Assembly (NCBI GenBank): GCA_021158735.1
Contig: JAGGUC010000155.1
Location: 1 to 18,884, forward strand
DNA: 18,884 bases
From: Desulfurococcales archaeon
GTDB taxonomy: Archaea; Thermoproteota; Thermoprotei_A; Sulfolobales; NBVN01
Reading direction: 5' to 3'
Shown here: in pieces, positions 1 to 6,399 of the stretch
How the letters are laid out: each line of letters begins with the position of its first letter
Position numbering within the stretch: the first letter of the stretch is position 1
The notes under the pieces: model-generated
The model's database searches: none
What the model saw: the letters and a program-made list of their open reading frames with translations, nothing else
What the model was told of the DNA's origin: nothing
Translations under genes and position numbers: made by a program

Positions 1-28
1 ATTAGGTGTTTTTGTTGTTTGATTTTGG

Positions 29-116
29 GCGGGGGTGCCCGAGCTAGGTCAAAGGGGGCGGGCTTAGGCCCCGCTGGCGAAGGCCTGCGTGGGTTCGAAT
101 CCCACCCCCCGCACCA
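29..116 (+). tRNA. tRNA-Leu (anticodon UAG)
   Basis: This is a class II tRNA with an encoded CCA end. The 5' acceptor strand GCGGGGG (29-35) pairs with CCCCCGC (106-112), followed by A73 and CCA at 114-116. The anticodon stem GCGGG/CCCGC (58-62 and 70-74) encloses the loop CTTAGGC, which puts anticodon TAG at 65-67. A long variable arm follows, as expected for leucine, and the T arm is GTGGG-TTCGAAT-CCCAC. No intron is seen. Only 28 bases precede the gene in this window, so its promoter may be cut off. Confidence 0.95.
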
Positions 117-222
117 AGGCATTCCTGCATAAATGTGTAGCTTTGACCTTCTGTAATATAAGTAGTGTATGTAGTTCCTAAAGTTAATTTACTAGATATT
201 ACTGAGGTTAGTGGGGGTCCTA

Positions 223-372
223 ATGGGTGAGGAGTATACATGTACTTGCAAATGCTACATGACCGTCGAAGCTTTAGATGCAGAGAAAGCTGAGGAACTA
301 GCTATCATGTGCTTAGAAGAAGGTGAAGGTGACTGCATTGTTGAGGACTGCACGTGTGATTGTGAGAAGTAA
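223..372 (+). CDS. Small cysteine-rich protein, 49 aa, CxCxC motifs
   Basis: The frame runs from ATG at 223 to TAA at 370-372 and is preceded by a G-rich ribosome-binding stretch (GTGGGGGT) and a TTAATTTA box A about 30-40 bases upstream. The product has eight cysteines in 49 residues. A CTCKC cluster lies near residues 7-11, two isolated cysteines sit in the middle (near 30 and 38), and a CTCDC cluster closes the C terminus. Between the clusters is an acidic, Ala/Glu-rich stretch that should be helical. The paired CxCxC motifs suggest a thiol metal site (zinc, copper or an iron-sulfur centre), but this is inference and I do not recognise the family. The gene converges on DUF99, ending 4 bases from its stop. 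Its compact, cysteine-dense composition favours a real gene over a chance frame. Confidence 0.65.
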   Translation: MGEEYTCTCKCYMTVEALDAEKAEELAIMCLEEGEGDCIVEDCTCDCEK

Positions 373-376
373 GTAT

Positions 377-985
377 CTATAATCCATCACTATTACGTTC
401 TCCATTAATTATTTTAAGTAGTACGGTATTCTTTGTGAGGCCTGAAGCCACTATGTCAGCTAACCTGAGGGGCTCCGGCAGCGGCGAAACTGTCTGAAGC
501 TTAATTATATAGTTTAATGCCTTACTCAATTCAATATTAACTGTTGATATTCTAATGTCTCTCCAAGGTGTTGGTACCTTAACTGACTTGCTGTAAGTCC
601 TAAATATCACTCCGTATCTCTCACGCCAGTCGCTGAAGTGCTTCTTAAGTGCTCTATATATTTTCTCTAAATTTAGGTCATGCTTAAAAATTACGGTTAC
701 GGGTATGCCCGTCACAGCACTTAGCTCTTCAGGGTCTATTACGTTAAAGCCAGCAATCGTTACACCATCCTGAAATACTATGTCGGCTACACCAACCCTT
801 CTAACTGCCCTCACCGCTGACTCAGTCCCGTCCAGCCCGTCAACAGTTACCAGCTCTAGCACTAGGTTCTCTACATCACTATTTACGCACAGCACGGAAG
901 CTATTAATGTCTTTTTTCTCATTCCCTTGTACTCTATGGGGAAGTACCCGTCATCTATCCCAATACTTCTTAACGAATTCTTCAA
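377..985 (-). CDS. DUF99/UPF0215 family protein (endonuclease V-related fold)
   Basis: The product has 202 residues, the usual length for archaeal DUF99 (UPF0215). The family signature is at the N terminus: IGIDDG at residues 8-13 starts the first strand of an RNase H-like fold, with the Asp pair as candidate metal ligands. FQDGVTIAGFNVID near residues 71-84 is the second conserved block. DUF99 is distantly related to endonuclease V, and some members are reported to cut deoxyuridine-containing DNA; that activity is family knowledge and is not shown here. The ATG at 985 lies inside the end of orc1/cdc6 and the two frames overlap by 35 bases, so the gene is co-transcribed with the replication initiator. 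This fits a role in repair or DNA quality control. The next possible starts lie beyond the IGIDDG motif, so the overlapping start is preferred. Confidence 0.88.
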   Translation of the reverse strand: MKNSLRSIGIDDGYFPIEYKGMRKKTLIASVLCVNSDVENLVLELVTVDGLDGTESAVRAVRRVGVADIVFQDGVTIAGFNVIDPEELSAVTGIPVTVIFKHDLNLEKIYRALKKHFSDWRERYGVIFRTYSKSVKVPTPWRDIRISTVNIELSKALNYIIKLQTVSPLPEPLRLADIVASGLTKNTVLLKIINGERNSDGL

Positions 986-2162
986 GTCTTAAATCACCTG
1001 AAAGCGCCTTCAATACCGTTTGAGGCGAGACTGTTAACGCGGCCTGCCTCGTCTTGCCATAGCGTCCTCTATTAATTATCCTAGCATTGATTATCCCTAA
1101 CATATCAAGCTCGCTTATTAAGTCACTGACTCTTCTCTGTGTTACTGGCTCGAGTCCCACCTTTCTGCACAGCTCCCTATACTTAACATATAGTTCTCCA
1201 GTACTTTCTACTCTACCTTCATTTACGGCGAGGGTAAGTAGTATTAGCTTACCATGATAAGGCATTGTTCTTATCACATCTACCACCATGTCCCTCTCAA
1301 GCTCTTCGCGTGCCTTCCTAACATGCTCTACAGTAACTCCATCAGCTCCTTCCCGCTCAGCTATTTCGCCTGCAACTCTGAGTAGGTCCAGTGCTCTTCT
1401 CGCATCTCCATGTTCTCTAGCTGCAATGGACGCGCAGTACTCTATTACGCCATCTTTAATGACTCCATCCTTAAACGCTAGCTTAGCTCTTTCCCTCAGT
1501 ATATCACTTAACTGAATAGCATCGTAGGGCGGGAAGACCATCTCTACCTCCCCTAAGCTAGACTTAACCCTCGGGTCGAGCCTCTCCATAAACTTCACGT
1601 CATTTGTTATACCTATTACAGTTACCTTACCCCTACTCAGCTCATCATTTACACGAGTTAACCTGTATAGTAAGTCATCCCCTTGCTTCTTCACGAGAAA
1701 GTCTACTTCATCTAAGATAACTACGACCACCTTACCTATGATCTCCACGGCTTTAACAACCCTGCTAAATACCTCAGCCGTAGACAGCCCCGTGAACGGT
1801 ATTTTTATTTTAAGACTACCTGCAATATTCCTTAAGACTCTGTAGGTAGTGTCCTCGTGCCTGCAATTAATGTAGGTATAAAGAAATGACACACCCTTAA
1901 GCTTGCCAGCGTACTCATTAACCTTCCTGATTACGTACTTCGTCACTGCTGTCTTACCTGTTCCCGTCAGACCGTAGATAAATACATTACTTGGTCTCTC
2001 CTCATTGAGAAGTGGAGCTAAGATATTTGTTAGTTCTTTGATCTGCTCTTCCCTGTGAGGCAGTGAATCGGGAACATAATCAGGTCTTAAAACCTCTCTG
2101 TTAGCAAATATGGCTGACGATCTCTTCGCTAGTATATTCAGTATAATGTCATCTAACTTCAT
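951..2162 (-). CDS. cdc6: Orc1/Cdc6 replication initiator (AAA+ ATPase)
   Basis: At 403 residues this is a full-length archaeal Orc1/Cdc6, which binds replication origins and helps load MCM helicase. Walker A is GLTGTGKT (about 64-71), Walker B is ILDEVD (149-154), sensor 1 Asn lies in GITN (about 184-187), and the sensor 2 arginines are in GDARRALDLLR (252-262). The last 110 or so residues form the winged-helix origin-binding domain, including a TQRRVSDLISEL recognition-helix region. The ATG at 2162 has a strong upstream ribosome-binding site (GGAGGGAG) and a box A at 2207-2218. DUF99 follows with a 35-base overlap. I saw no clear origin recognition boxes in the 78 bases upstream. Confidence 0.97.
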   Translation of the reverse strand: MKLDDIILNILAKRSSAIFANREVLRPDYVPDSLPHREEQIKELTNILAPLLNEERPSNVFIYGLTGTGKTAVTKYVIRKVNEYAGKLKGVSFLYTYINCRHEDTTYRVLRNIAGSLKIKIPFTGLSTAEVFSRVVKAVEIIGKVVVVILDEVDFLVKKQGDDLLYRLTRVNDELSRGKVTVIGITNDVKFMERLDPRVKSSLGEVEMVFPPYDAIQLSDILRERAKLAFKDGVIKDGVIEYCASIAAREHGDARRALDLLRVAGEIAEREGADGVTVEHVRKAREELERDMVVDVIRTMPYHGKLILLTLAVNEGRVESTGELYVKYRELCRKVGLEPVTQRRVSDLISELDMLGIINARIINRGRYGKTRQAALTVSPQTVLKALSGDLRLEEFVKKYWDR

Positions 2163-2206
2163 TCTCTACTCCCTCCACAAGCACCACAGGTAATTTCTGG
2201 CTGTAC

Positions 2207-2218
2207 TAACTTAAAAGT
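2207..2218 (-). promoter_or_regulatory. Box A promoter of cdc6-DUF99
   Basis: On the minus strand the sequence ACTTTTAAGTTA lies about 45-56 bases before the cdc6 ATG and resembles the archaeal TATA box. A start of transcription about 25 bases downstream would leave a short leader holding the GGAGGGAG ribosome-binding site. This is inferred from the motif only. Confidence 0.45.
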
Positions 2219-2240
2219 CCGCTGCGATATAAGTTAATGC

Positions 2241-3401
2241 TTAGATCCTTCTCAACCTGGTTATTAGGTTAAATATTACTGGTATTACTGTCGATGTAAA
2301 TAGTGAAACAGCTACGACTGCACTGAATAAGTCTTGAGTTATTATGCCACGTTCAAGTGCTACTAAAGCAACTGCAGGCTCTATAGACCCCCTTACATTC
2401 ATCGCCAGTCCCAAGGTTATGGACTGTGCAGGCCTGCTCCAAGGAGCTGACGTCACTGCTACGCCTATAAACTTCCCGGCAAATGCTATGCCTAGTATGA
2501 TCAGTGATAGTGGACTGAGGAGTTGACTCACTAGTGTGTTATAGCCTATGTACACGAAGAATATCGGTATTATGAAAAACTCAAGCACTGTGGACATTCG
2601 TAGGACGAATTCCTCAACTCTAACCGTATACATAACTGTAGGGTCATGGACAAGTCTCAGCATTCCGATTATTAGTCCAGCAATGTAGGCACCAAATATC
2701 TCGCTTATGCCTAATACATGGGCAGCGTAAACCATACCAAAAAAGATCACTGACGAGAGAAAGAGTAGGTAGTCCCAATTAACAACTAACGGATAAATTA
2801 GGCGGGGCACGTACTTTGTCACTAGAGCTATTACGGTCACCGATACTATGAAGAAGCCCATTAGCCTGAGTAATTCATATGATACGTCAGCTATTTCACC
2901 TAGAATCGCACCCCTGAGCAACGACATGAACAAAATCGCTAAAATATCATCTATGAATGAAGACATTACCAGAATCCTTCTGAACTCATCGCTCACCTCG
3001 TAGGAGTGCTCAAGCATTACCACAACAATTTCTGTTGCCGTGTTACTGATGGCAATAGCTATTACTAGTGCTGGAAGCAGCTCCAACTTCATGTACGTTG
3101 AGAGTAGTGCTACAGCAAGGAATATTGTTAGCCCTACACCTCCACACGTTATTACTAAAGACTTCCCCAAGTACTCCCTAATACCCTTGAAATCTACGTT
3201 AAGCCCTGTATAGAAGAGTAAAAAGAAGAACGTTAGAGTGACTAGGTCTTCAGGCATGCCACCACTTATTAGATTCAGAACCGAAGGACCGAGAATTATC
3301 CCAGTTACTATGTAAGCTGTTATAGCAGGTATTTCAAATCTATCTAGGATAAACGCCATTAATCTTGCGATCAGTATTGCTAGTATTAGCTCAATTAACA
3401 A
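2241..3401 (-). CDS. Cation:proton antiporter, CPA2 (NapA/KefB-type)
   Basis: This is an integral membrane protein of 386 residues with about 11-13 hydrophobic segments spread over its whole length and no soluble regulatory (TrkA-N) domain at the end. It should exchange Na+ or K+ for H+ across the cytoplasmic membrane. The key motif is the Asp pair in SSFIDDILA (D151-D152), characteristic of electrogenic CPA2 exchangers, preceded by the broken-helix region SNTATEIVVV (119-128). Family length is typically 380-400. The start is a TTG at 3401, because an in-frame stop lies directly upstream; the ATG a few bases earlier is out of frame. A short inverted repeat, TTCCC/GGGAA at 3410-3424, lies in the leader. 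The cation cannot be told from sequence. Confidence 0.9.
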   Translation of the reverse strand: MLIELILAILIARLMAFILDRFEIPAITAYIVTGIILGPSVLNLISGGMPEDLVTLTFFFLLFYTGLNVDFKGIREYLGKSLVITCGGVGLTIFLAVALLSTYMKLELLPALVIAIAISNTATEIVVVMLEHSYEVSDEFRRILVMSSFIDDILAILFMSLLRGAILGEIADVSYELLRLMGFFIVSVTVIALVTKYVPRLIYPLVVNWDYLLFLSSVIFFGMVYAAHVLGISEIFGAYIAGLIIGMLRLVHDPTVMYTVRVEEFVLRMSTVLEFFIIPIFFVYIGYNTLVSQLLSPLSLIILGIAFAGKFIGVAVTSAPWSRPAQSITLGLAMNVRGSIEPAVALVALERGIITQDLFSAVVAVSLFTSTVIPVIFNLITRLRRI

Positions 3402-3473
3402 CTTTCATATTCCCTCTAAGGGAAAACATCATCATTTTAATTCTCTGAACATTTAACTTAGATACTAGCGCAC

Positions 3474-3743
3474 CTACTTCTCCTGAGCCTCTGACTCAGC
3501 CACTACTTGATCGACGCTGTGTATTACGCCGCCAAGCCTCTCAATAACTTCTCTTATGTCGTCGAAGTCAATGCTCTCGCCTTCAACCGTGATTGTAAGT
3601 GTTATTGTTTCAACATCTATTTCATTAACTACTATTGAAACTCTCCTGACCCCATCAAGCTCTGTTAGTGATTGAGCTAGTTCAACTATTGACGGACCCT
3701 TCAGTGGTTTTAGCACATCAAGAACTAACCTCTTTATAACCAA
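3474..3743 (-). CDS. DUF211 family protein
   Basis: This 89-residue protein matches the archaeal DUF211 family across its length. It begins with MVIKRLVLDVLKP, carries the ELDGVRRVSIVVNEID segment in the middle and ends with the diagnostic GGVIHSVDQVV block (about 70-80). The pattern of alternating strands and helices fits the ferredoxin-like fold known for DUF211. Function is unknown; structures of relatives show a small oligomeric protein. The start is TTG at 3743, with a GGTGGTGGG stretch 13 or more bases upstream that may act as a ribosome-binding site. It stands alone between the antiporter and the L37e/LSm operon, all on the same strand. Confidence 0.88.
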   Translation of the reverse strand: MVIKRLVLDVLKPLKGPSIVELAQSLTELDGVRRVSIVVNEIDVETITLTITVEGESIDFDDIREVIERLGGVIHSVDQVVAESEAQEK

Positions 3744-3838
3744 CTTACTTTCCCACCACCTGTATTAATGTCTTAATATAATGTTCTTAAAGATTACTCC
3801 TAGTGAGAACAGCCTAATTTTAACTTAGAAGCTCTCCG

Positions 3839-4024
3839 TCATCTTATTCTCTCCCTATTAACTTTGCGTGATGACCAGGAATACCTCCTAATACGTCTTG
3901 AGCGCCCAAACCCGCAGGCTGCACAGTACCCCTTGGCTACGTTGTATGCGTGGCGGCCACATCTCCTACACTTAATGTGGGTCTTGCCCTTACTTCTCTT
4001 ACCCATTGAGGGAGTTCCCTTCAC
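3839..4024 (-). CDS. rpl37e: Large ribosomal subunit protein eL37
   Basis: This is a 61-residue basic zinc-ribbon ribosomal protein. The N terminus KGTPSMGKRSKGKTHIKC is the family start. Two CxxC knuckles, CRRC and CAAC about 14 residues apart, bind zinc, and the tail with GRSRRIRRYSWSS is rich in arginine for 23S rRNA contact. Length agrees with archaeal eL37. It starts 5 bases after the LSm stop, the conserved archaeal LSm-L37e operon. The start at 4024 is kept rather than the internal Met because the KGTPS segment is part of the family. Confidence 0.97.
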   Translation of the reverse strand: MKGTPSMGKRSKGKTHIKCRRCGRHAYNVAKGYCAACGFGRSRRIRRYSWSSRKVNRERIR

Positions 4025-4029
4025 TTAAG

Positions 4030-4257
4030 TCACCCCTTCTCTGCTGGCGAAACCAGAATTACGTTTTCACCGCGTATTATGACAGTTCCTAATTTCTTGG
4101 CTCCACTACTGCTGATTTCATCTGCGTCCTCAAGTACTATATTTAAGTGTTGATCGAAGCTCTTTAATTTCCCTCTCAGTAGCTTATTACCTCTGAGCTT
4201 GACCAGCACGACCGAGCCAAGATTTTCACTTAGCAATCTTTGCGCTGCATCACTCAT
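4030..4257 (-). CDS. LSm/Sm-like archaeal RNA-binding protein (SmAP)
   Basis: This is a 75-residue single-domain Sm protein, expected to form a heptameric ring that binds U-rich RNA. The Sm1 motif spans about residues 14-45 (VVLVKLRGNKLLRGKLKSFD, with the conserved Asp-x-x-x-Asn in FDQHLNIVLED), and the Sm2 motif is GTVIIRGENVILV at about 57-69, with the Arg-Gly of the RNA-binding pocket. It is the first gene of the two-gene operon with eL37. The ATG at 4257 has the promoter described for 4258-4331. Confidence 0.96.
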   Translation of the reverse strand: MSDAAQRLLSENLGSVVLVKLRGNKLLRGKLKSFDQHLNIVLEDADEISSSGAKKLGTVIIRGENVILVSPAEKG

Positions 4258-4331
4258 GTTGTTACTCCCAACACCTTAGAGATTCTTACTTTTTAAAGCT
4301 ATACGTTAATAGTTAGGGAGGACTACTAATT
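4258..4331. promoter_or_regulatory. Divergent promoter region, LSm-L37e / PUA protein
   Basis: This 74-base gap separates the minus-strand LSm operon from the plus-strand PUA gene. A good minus-strand box A, CTTTAAAAAGTA, lies at about 4288-4299 and would give a 5' leader of roughly ten bases. For the plus strand a GGGAGGAC ribosome-binding site at 4316-4323 precedes the TTG start at 4332. The plus-strand box A is less clear. Motif reading only. Confidence 0.5.
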
Positions 4332-4850
4332 TTGAGTGGGAGTTTGCGGTACTATCCGCTCAGACGTAGGGATCTGAGTAAATTTAAGAAATTGGTAGAA
4401 AGTGAATTCCCCGGGCTTTACGAGCTCGTCAAGGAATGTAAGTTGGGTTATAAGGTAGTTAATGAGGACATTGCATTAATAGTGTTTTCAGACCTACCCG
4501 TACTAGCTCAGGTAAAGCATGAGGTCGTTCCCACCTTAGTCGCTGTTAAGTTGAGTGGTATGGATAGCCTTCCATACGCTGTAGTTGATGAAGGAGCGGT
4601 CAAGCACTTACTTAATGGCGCTGATGTTATGGCTCCCGGAATAATAGAGGTGACAAGCTTTAATGTGGGTGATATAGTCTCAGTGTGGAACCCCAGCAAG
4701 ACTACACCATTAGTAATTGGGAAGGCACTGATGTCTCCTAATGAAATACTCACGAAGAAACGTGGGAGAGCTATAAGGAACATTCACTACGCAGGCGATA
4801 AGGTCTGGAAGCTGTCCCTACAATTTATTCAGCAAGTAAAGAATAAGTAG
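4332..4850 (+). CDS. PUA-domain RNA-binding protein (MCT-1/Tma20-like)
   Basis: A protein of 172 residues with an N-terminal DUF1947-like domain (about 1-75) followed by a C-terminal PUA domain (about 80-155). The PUA signature is readable: LPYAVVDEGAVKHLLNGADVMAPGI with the conserved Gly-Ala-x-Val-Met-x-Pro-Gly, then GDIVSVW and the closing IGKALMSPNEI. The arrangement matches archaeal relatives of MCT-1/Tma20 (COG2016), which in eukaryotes act on ribosome recycling and re-initiation; the archaeal role is not settled. TTG at 4332 is chosen because GGGAGGAC lies 9 bases upstream and no better start precedes it. The gene ends 47 bases before tRNA-Ala. Confidence 0.9.
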   Translation: MSGSLRYYPLRRRDLSKFKKLVESEFPGLYELVKECKLGYKVVNEDIALIVFSDLPVLAQVKHEVVPTLVAVKLSGMDSLPYAVVDEGAVKHLLNGADVMAPGIIEVTSFNVGDIVSVWNPSKTTPLVIGKALMSPNEILTKKRGRAIRNIHYAGDKVWKLSLQFIQQVKNK

Positions 4851-4897
4851 CAAGAAAGAAGAAATAGTTATAACCCCGCTCAGATACCTTAGTTTAC

Positions 4898-4979
<82 letters not shown>

Positions 4980-5219
4980 GGAGTCTTTCCTTCTACTTCC
5001 CCCTTAATCATGCTGAGCAACTTCATAACTAATTCCCTAGACGGCTTTCTCTCACCCTTAGCAAGCCTGCACTTGTAATTAGAAGTTATACCTAAGTCCT
5101 AGGCCTAATACCGAACCTCTTCATCAGAGACACAAATTCAGGACCACTCATTTCAGGAATAGCATTTTCTCACCATTAATTTTCTTGATTAGAAACTTAA
5201 TAAACTTATCCGCACTCAC

Positions 5220-5250
5220 TATTTGACTACTATTTGACAAATTATTTGAC
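5220..5250 (+). repeat. Left arm: three direct TATTTGAC iterons
   Basis: TATTTGAC occurs at 5220-5227, 5231-5238 and 5243-5250, with 11- and 12-base periods, about one turn of the helix. The same heptamer ATTTGAC recurs five times beside attR (9095-9145). The cluster sits between the divergent starts of IntN and the plus-strand cassette, about 240 bp inside attL. It may serve as integrase arm-type sites, as an operator for the integrase promoter, or both. A minus-strand AAGTTTATTAAG at 5192-5203 could be the integrase box A. Confidence 0.75.
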
Positions 5251-5255
5251 CATTC

Positions 5256-5300
5256 ACTTATATATTTACAAATTAGAAATTTGTAACGAGGGTTACAAAT
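5256..5300 (+). promoter_or_regulatory. Promoter with palindromic operator before the small-gene cassette
   Basis: A box A-like TTATATATTTA lies at about 5258-5268, some 31-41 bases before the ATG at 5299. It is overlapped by a perfect 9-bp inverted repeat, TTACAAATT (5266-5274), spacer AGA, AATTTGTAA (5278-5286). A third copy, TTACAAAT at 5293-5300, runs into the start codon. A protein bound here would block the polymerase, so this looks like a repressor operator. The winged-helix protein at 7132 and the 244-residue protein are the candidate ligands. Confidence 0.6.
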
Positions 5301-5589
5301 GGTTGAAGTAACCCAGGCGGTTCTTGAGTTTGATGTACGTGAGGGGGCCGAGGCCGGTGAGCCGCAGGCCCCTGAACTGAGGTTTGATGACTTCGGTAGG
5401 GCTGCTGGCGTTCTGGCTAGGTCGGGGCACTTCATCAGGGCGGATGACATTGTCATTGTGAGCCTTCTGGGGAGGTCTGTAGTTCTAGTGCAGATAGCTA
5501 GGAACGGCGCCGTCCTCAGAACCGCGATAACGTTCAAGGACGGGTCATGGATACCCATCGACATACCTAGACCAGTCCATGAGAGGTGA
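5299..5589 (+). CDS. Hypothetical element protein, 96 aa, strand-rich
   Basis: First gene of the plus-strand cassette. ATG at 5299 follows the operator promoter and a GAGGGT stretch. I do not recognise the 96-residue product. It has an acidic and proline-containing N-terminal third (about 1-30), then alternating hydrophobic strands (DDIVIVSLLGRSVVLVQIA at about 49-67 and GAVLRTAITF) suggesting a small beta-sheet domain, and a short PRP tail. There is no membrane segment, signal peptide or cysteine. Its DNA is clearly richer in G+C than the right half of the element (40 of 60 bases in 5341-5400 by hand count). The stop TGA at 5587-5589 forms part of the ribosome-binding site of the next gene, which implies translational coupling. 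Confidence 0.72.
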   Translation: MVEVTQAVLEFDVREGAEAGEPQAPELRFDDFGRAAGVLARSGHFIRADDIVIVSLLGRSVVLVQIARNGAVLRTAITFKDGSWIPIDIPRPVHER

Positions 5590-5593
5590 AGCT

Positions 5594-5764
5594 GTGAATA
5601 AGCTCACTAAGAAGTTCTATGAAGTTGAGGCTGGTATACCGGTAAACATTGACTCACTCACTGATTCGGAGTTAATGAAGCTTGTCAATATGCTGAGAAG
5701 GCAGGGTCATGAGCTTGCGATATGCTTCAAGTTTGAGAAACTCAAGGACGGCTCGAGGAAGTAA
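5594..5764 (+). CDS. Hypothetical element protein, 56 aa
   Basis: A small unrecognised protein. I prefer GTG at 5594 because GAGAGGTGA (5581-5589) is a near-perfect ribosome-binding site 4 bases upstream. The alternative ATG at 5579 would give 61 residues and overlap the previous gene by 11 bases. The product begins MNKLTKKFYEVEAG, has a central helix (SLTDSELMKLVNMLRRQGHE) and a basic, charged C-terminal end (KFEKLKDGSRK). A small helical DNA- or protein-binding adaptor is possible, but nothing names it. It lies between coupled neighbours on the same strand. Confidence 0.62.
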   Translation: MNKLTKKFYEVEAGIPVNIDSLTDSELMKLVNMLRRQGHELAICFKFEKLKDGSRK

Positions 5765-5799
5765 AGCTACCTCGAGGATTCTTATCCAGATACGCAGGC

Positions 5800-5997
5800 G
5801 TGCTGGCACTGATAGCTATCATCCTAGCTGCCGTTGTGGCTATCCTGTGGCTGCAGCCCACCATGCAACCAGTCAATGAGACAGTAACAACTGCTGCAGC
5901 AACTGCTGGACCTGTCCATCCAGCAACACCGCCTTTACCACCTACATCATCAGTAACCATAAGCCCTGCCTCACCGCCGACACCACCCGGTGGCTGA
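5800..5997 (+). CDS. Putative single-pass membrane protein with Pro/Thr-rich tail, 65 aa
   Basis: From GTG at 5800 the product is one hydrophobic helix (about residues 1-18: LALIAIILAAVVAILWL) followed by a 45-residue tail rich in Pro, Thr, Ala and Val, with no charged residues after the Glu near 26. That is the profile of an anchored, extracellular and possibly glycosylated stalk. The start is uncertain. The frame is open back to 5737 and the upstream codons give PRGFLSRYAG, a basic segment that would suit a positive-inside N terminus, but no standard start codon lies there apart from GTG 5800. The frame ends at 5997, overlapping the next gene's possible GTG start. Function unknown; a surface or envelope protein is a guess. 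Confidence 0.5.
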   Translation: MLALIAIILAAVVAILWLQPTMQPVNETVTTAAATAGPVHPATPPLPPTSSVTISPASPPTPPGG

Positions 5998-5998
5998 T

Positions 5999-6316
5999 AT
6001 GATTAGCATATCACTGGATGCGGACCTCGCTGTGAAGGCATTAGTTCTCGCTGCATTCATCCTCAGTCTAGCGTATGTCTTCGCGAGAGTAGCCCAGCAG
6101 CACGGGATGACGAAGGCGATGATAGCCGTGATGGTTCTAGTCGACATCTACGCAATAGCCCTATGCCTGCTAGGAATAGATAGGCCGCTATTCGTAGTTA
6201 CCACAAGGCTTGGAAACGCAGCAGTCACAGCACTAGAGCTCTTCCTACTAGTGAAGATACCGCTAACCATCTACATAATAATCAAGTCTAAGCAACTACA
6301 GCAGGTACTCGGTTAA
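5999..6316 (+). CDS. Putative multi-pass membrane protein, 105 aa
   Basis: ATG at 5999 follows GGTGGC by 5 bases; a GTG at 5990 would add three residues. The product has three hydrophobic segments: about 8-30 (AVKALVLAAFILSLAYVFARV), 38-58 (KAMIAVMVLVDIYAIALCLLG) and 70-96 (NAAVTALELFLLVKIPLTIYIII), with short basic turns and a KSKQLQQ tail. There is no recognisable transporter motif. Small membrane proteins of two or three helices serve as coat proteins in spindle-shaped archaeal viruses and as conjugation or holin-like proteins elsewhere. None of these can be asserted from sequence. A T-rich stretch after the stop (TTTTGATTTT near 6327-6336) may end the transcript. Confidence 0.62.
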   Translation: MISISLDADLAVKALVLAAFILSLAYVFARVAQQHGMTKAMIAVMVLVDIYAIALCLLGIDRPLFVVTTRLGNAAVTALELFLLVKIPLTIYIIIKSKQLQQVLG

Positions 6317-6399
6317 ATTTATCACGTTTTGATTTTAGTGTAAGGTGTAAAGTAAAAAATTATTTATTAGCTTGTTTTAGGTAATACTAATGATAGGCC

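Noticed and set aside
44..241. Minus-strand frame of 65 codons containing a GGIRTHAGLRQRGLSPPPL stretch
   Set aside because: It is the antisense of the tRNA-Leu gene; such reading of tRNA complement is a common false gene.
2163..2240. Replication origin next to cdc6
   Set aside because: The 78-base gap has a promoter and a ribosome-binding site but no repeated origin-recognition boxes or long AT-rich unwinding region that I can see.
3410..3424. TTCCC/GGGAA hairpin in the antiporter leader as a riboswitch
   Set aside because: A 5-bp stem with a 5-base loop is weak and stands alone; no aptamer-like structure surrounds it.
5148..5564. Minus-strand frame of 138 codons
   Set aside because: Most of it is the antisense shadow of the G+C-rich 5299-5589 gene and crosses its promoter and the left arm. 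Its last residues run into the region just before IntN, but no homology supports a continuous gene.
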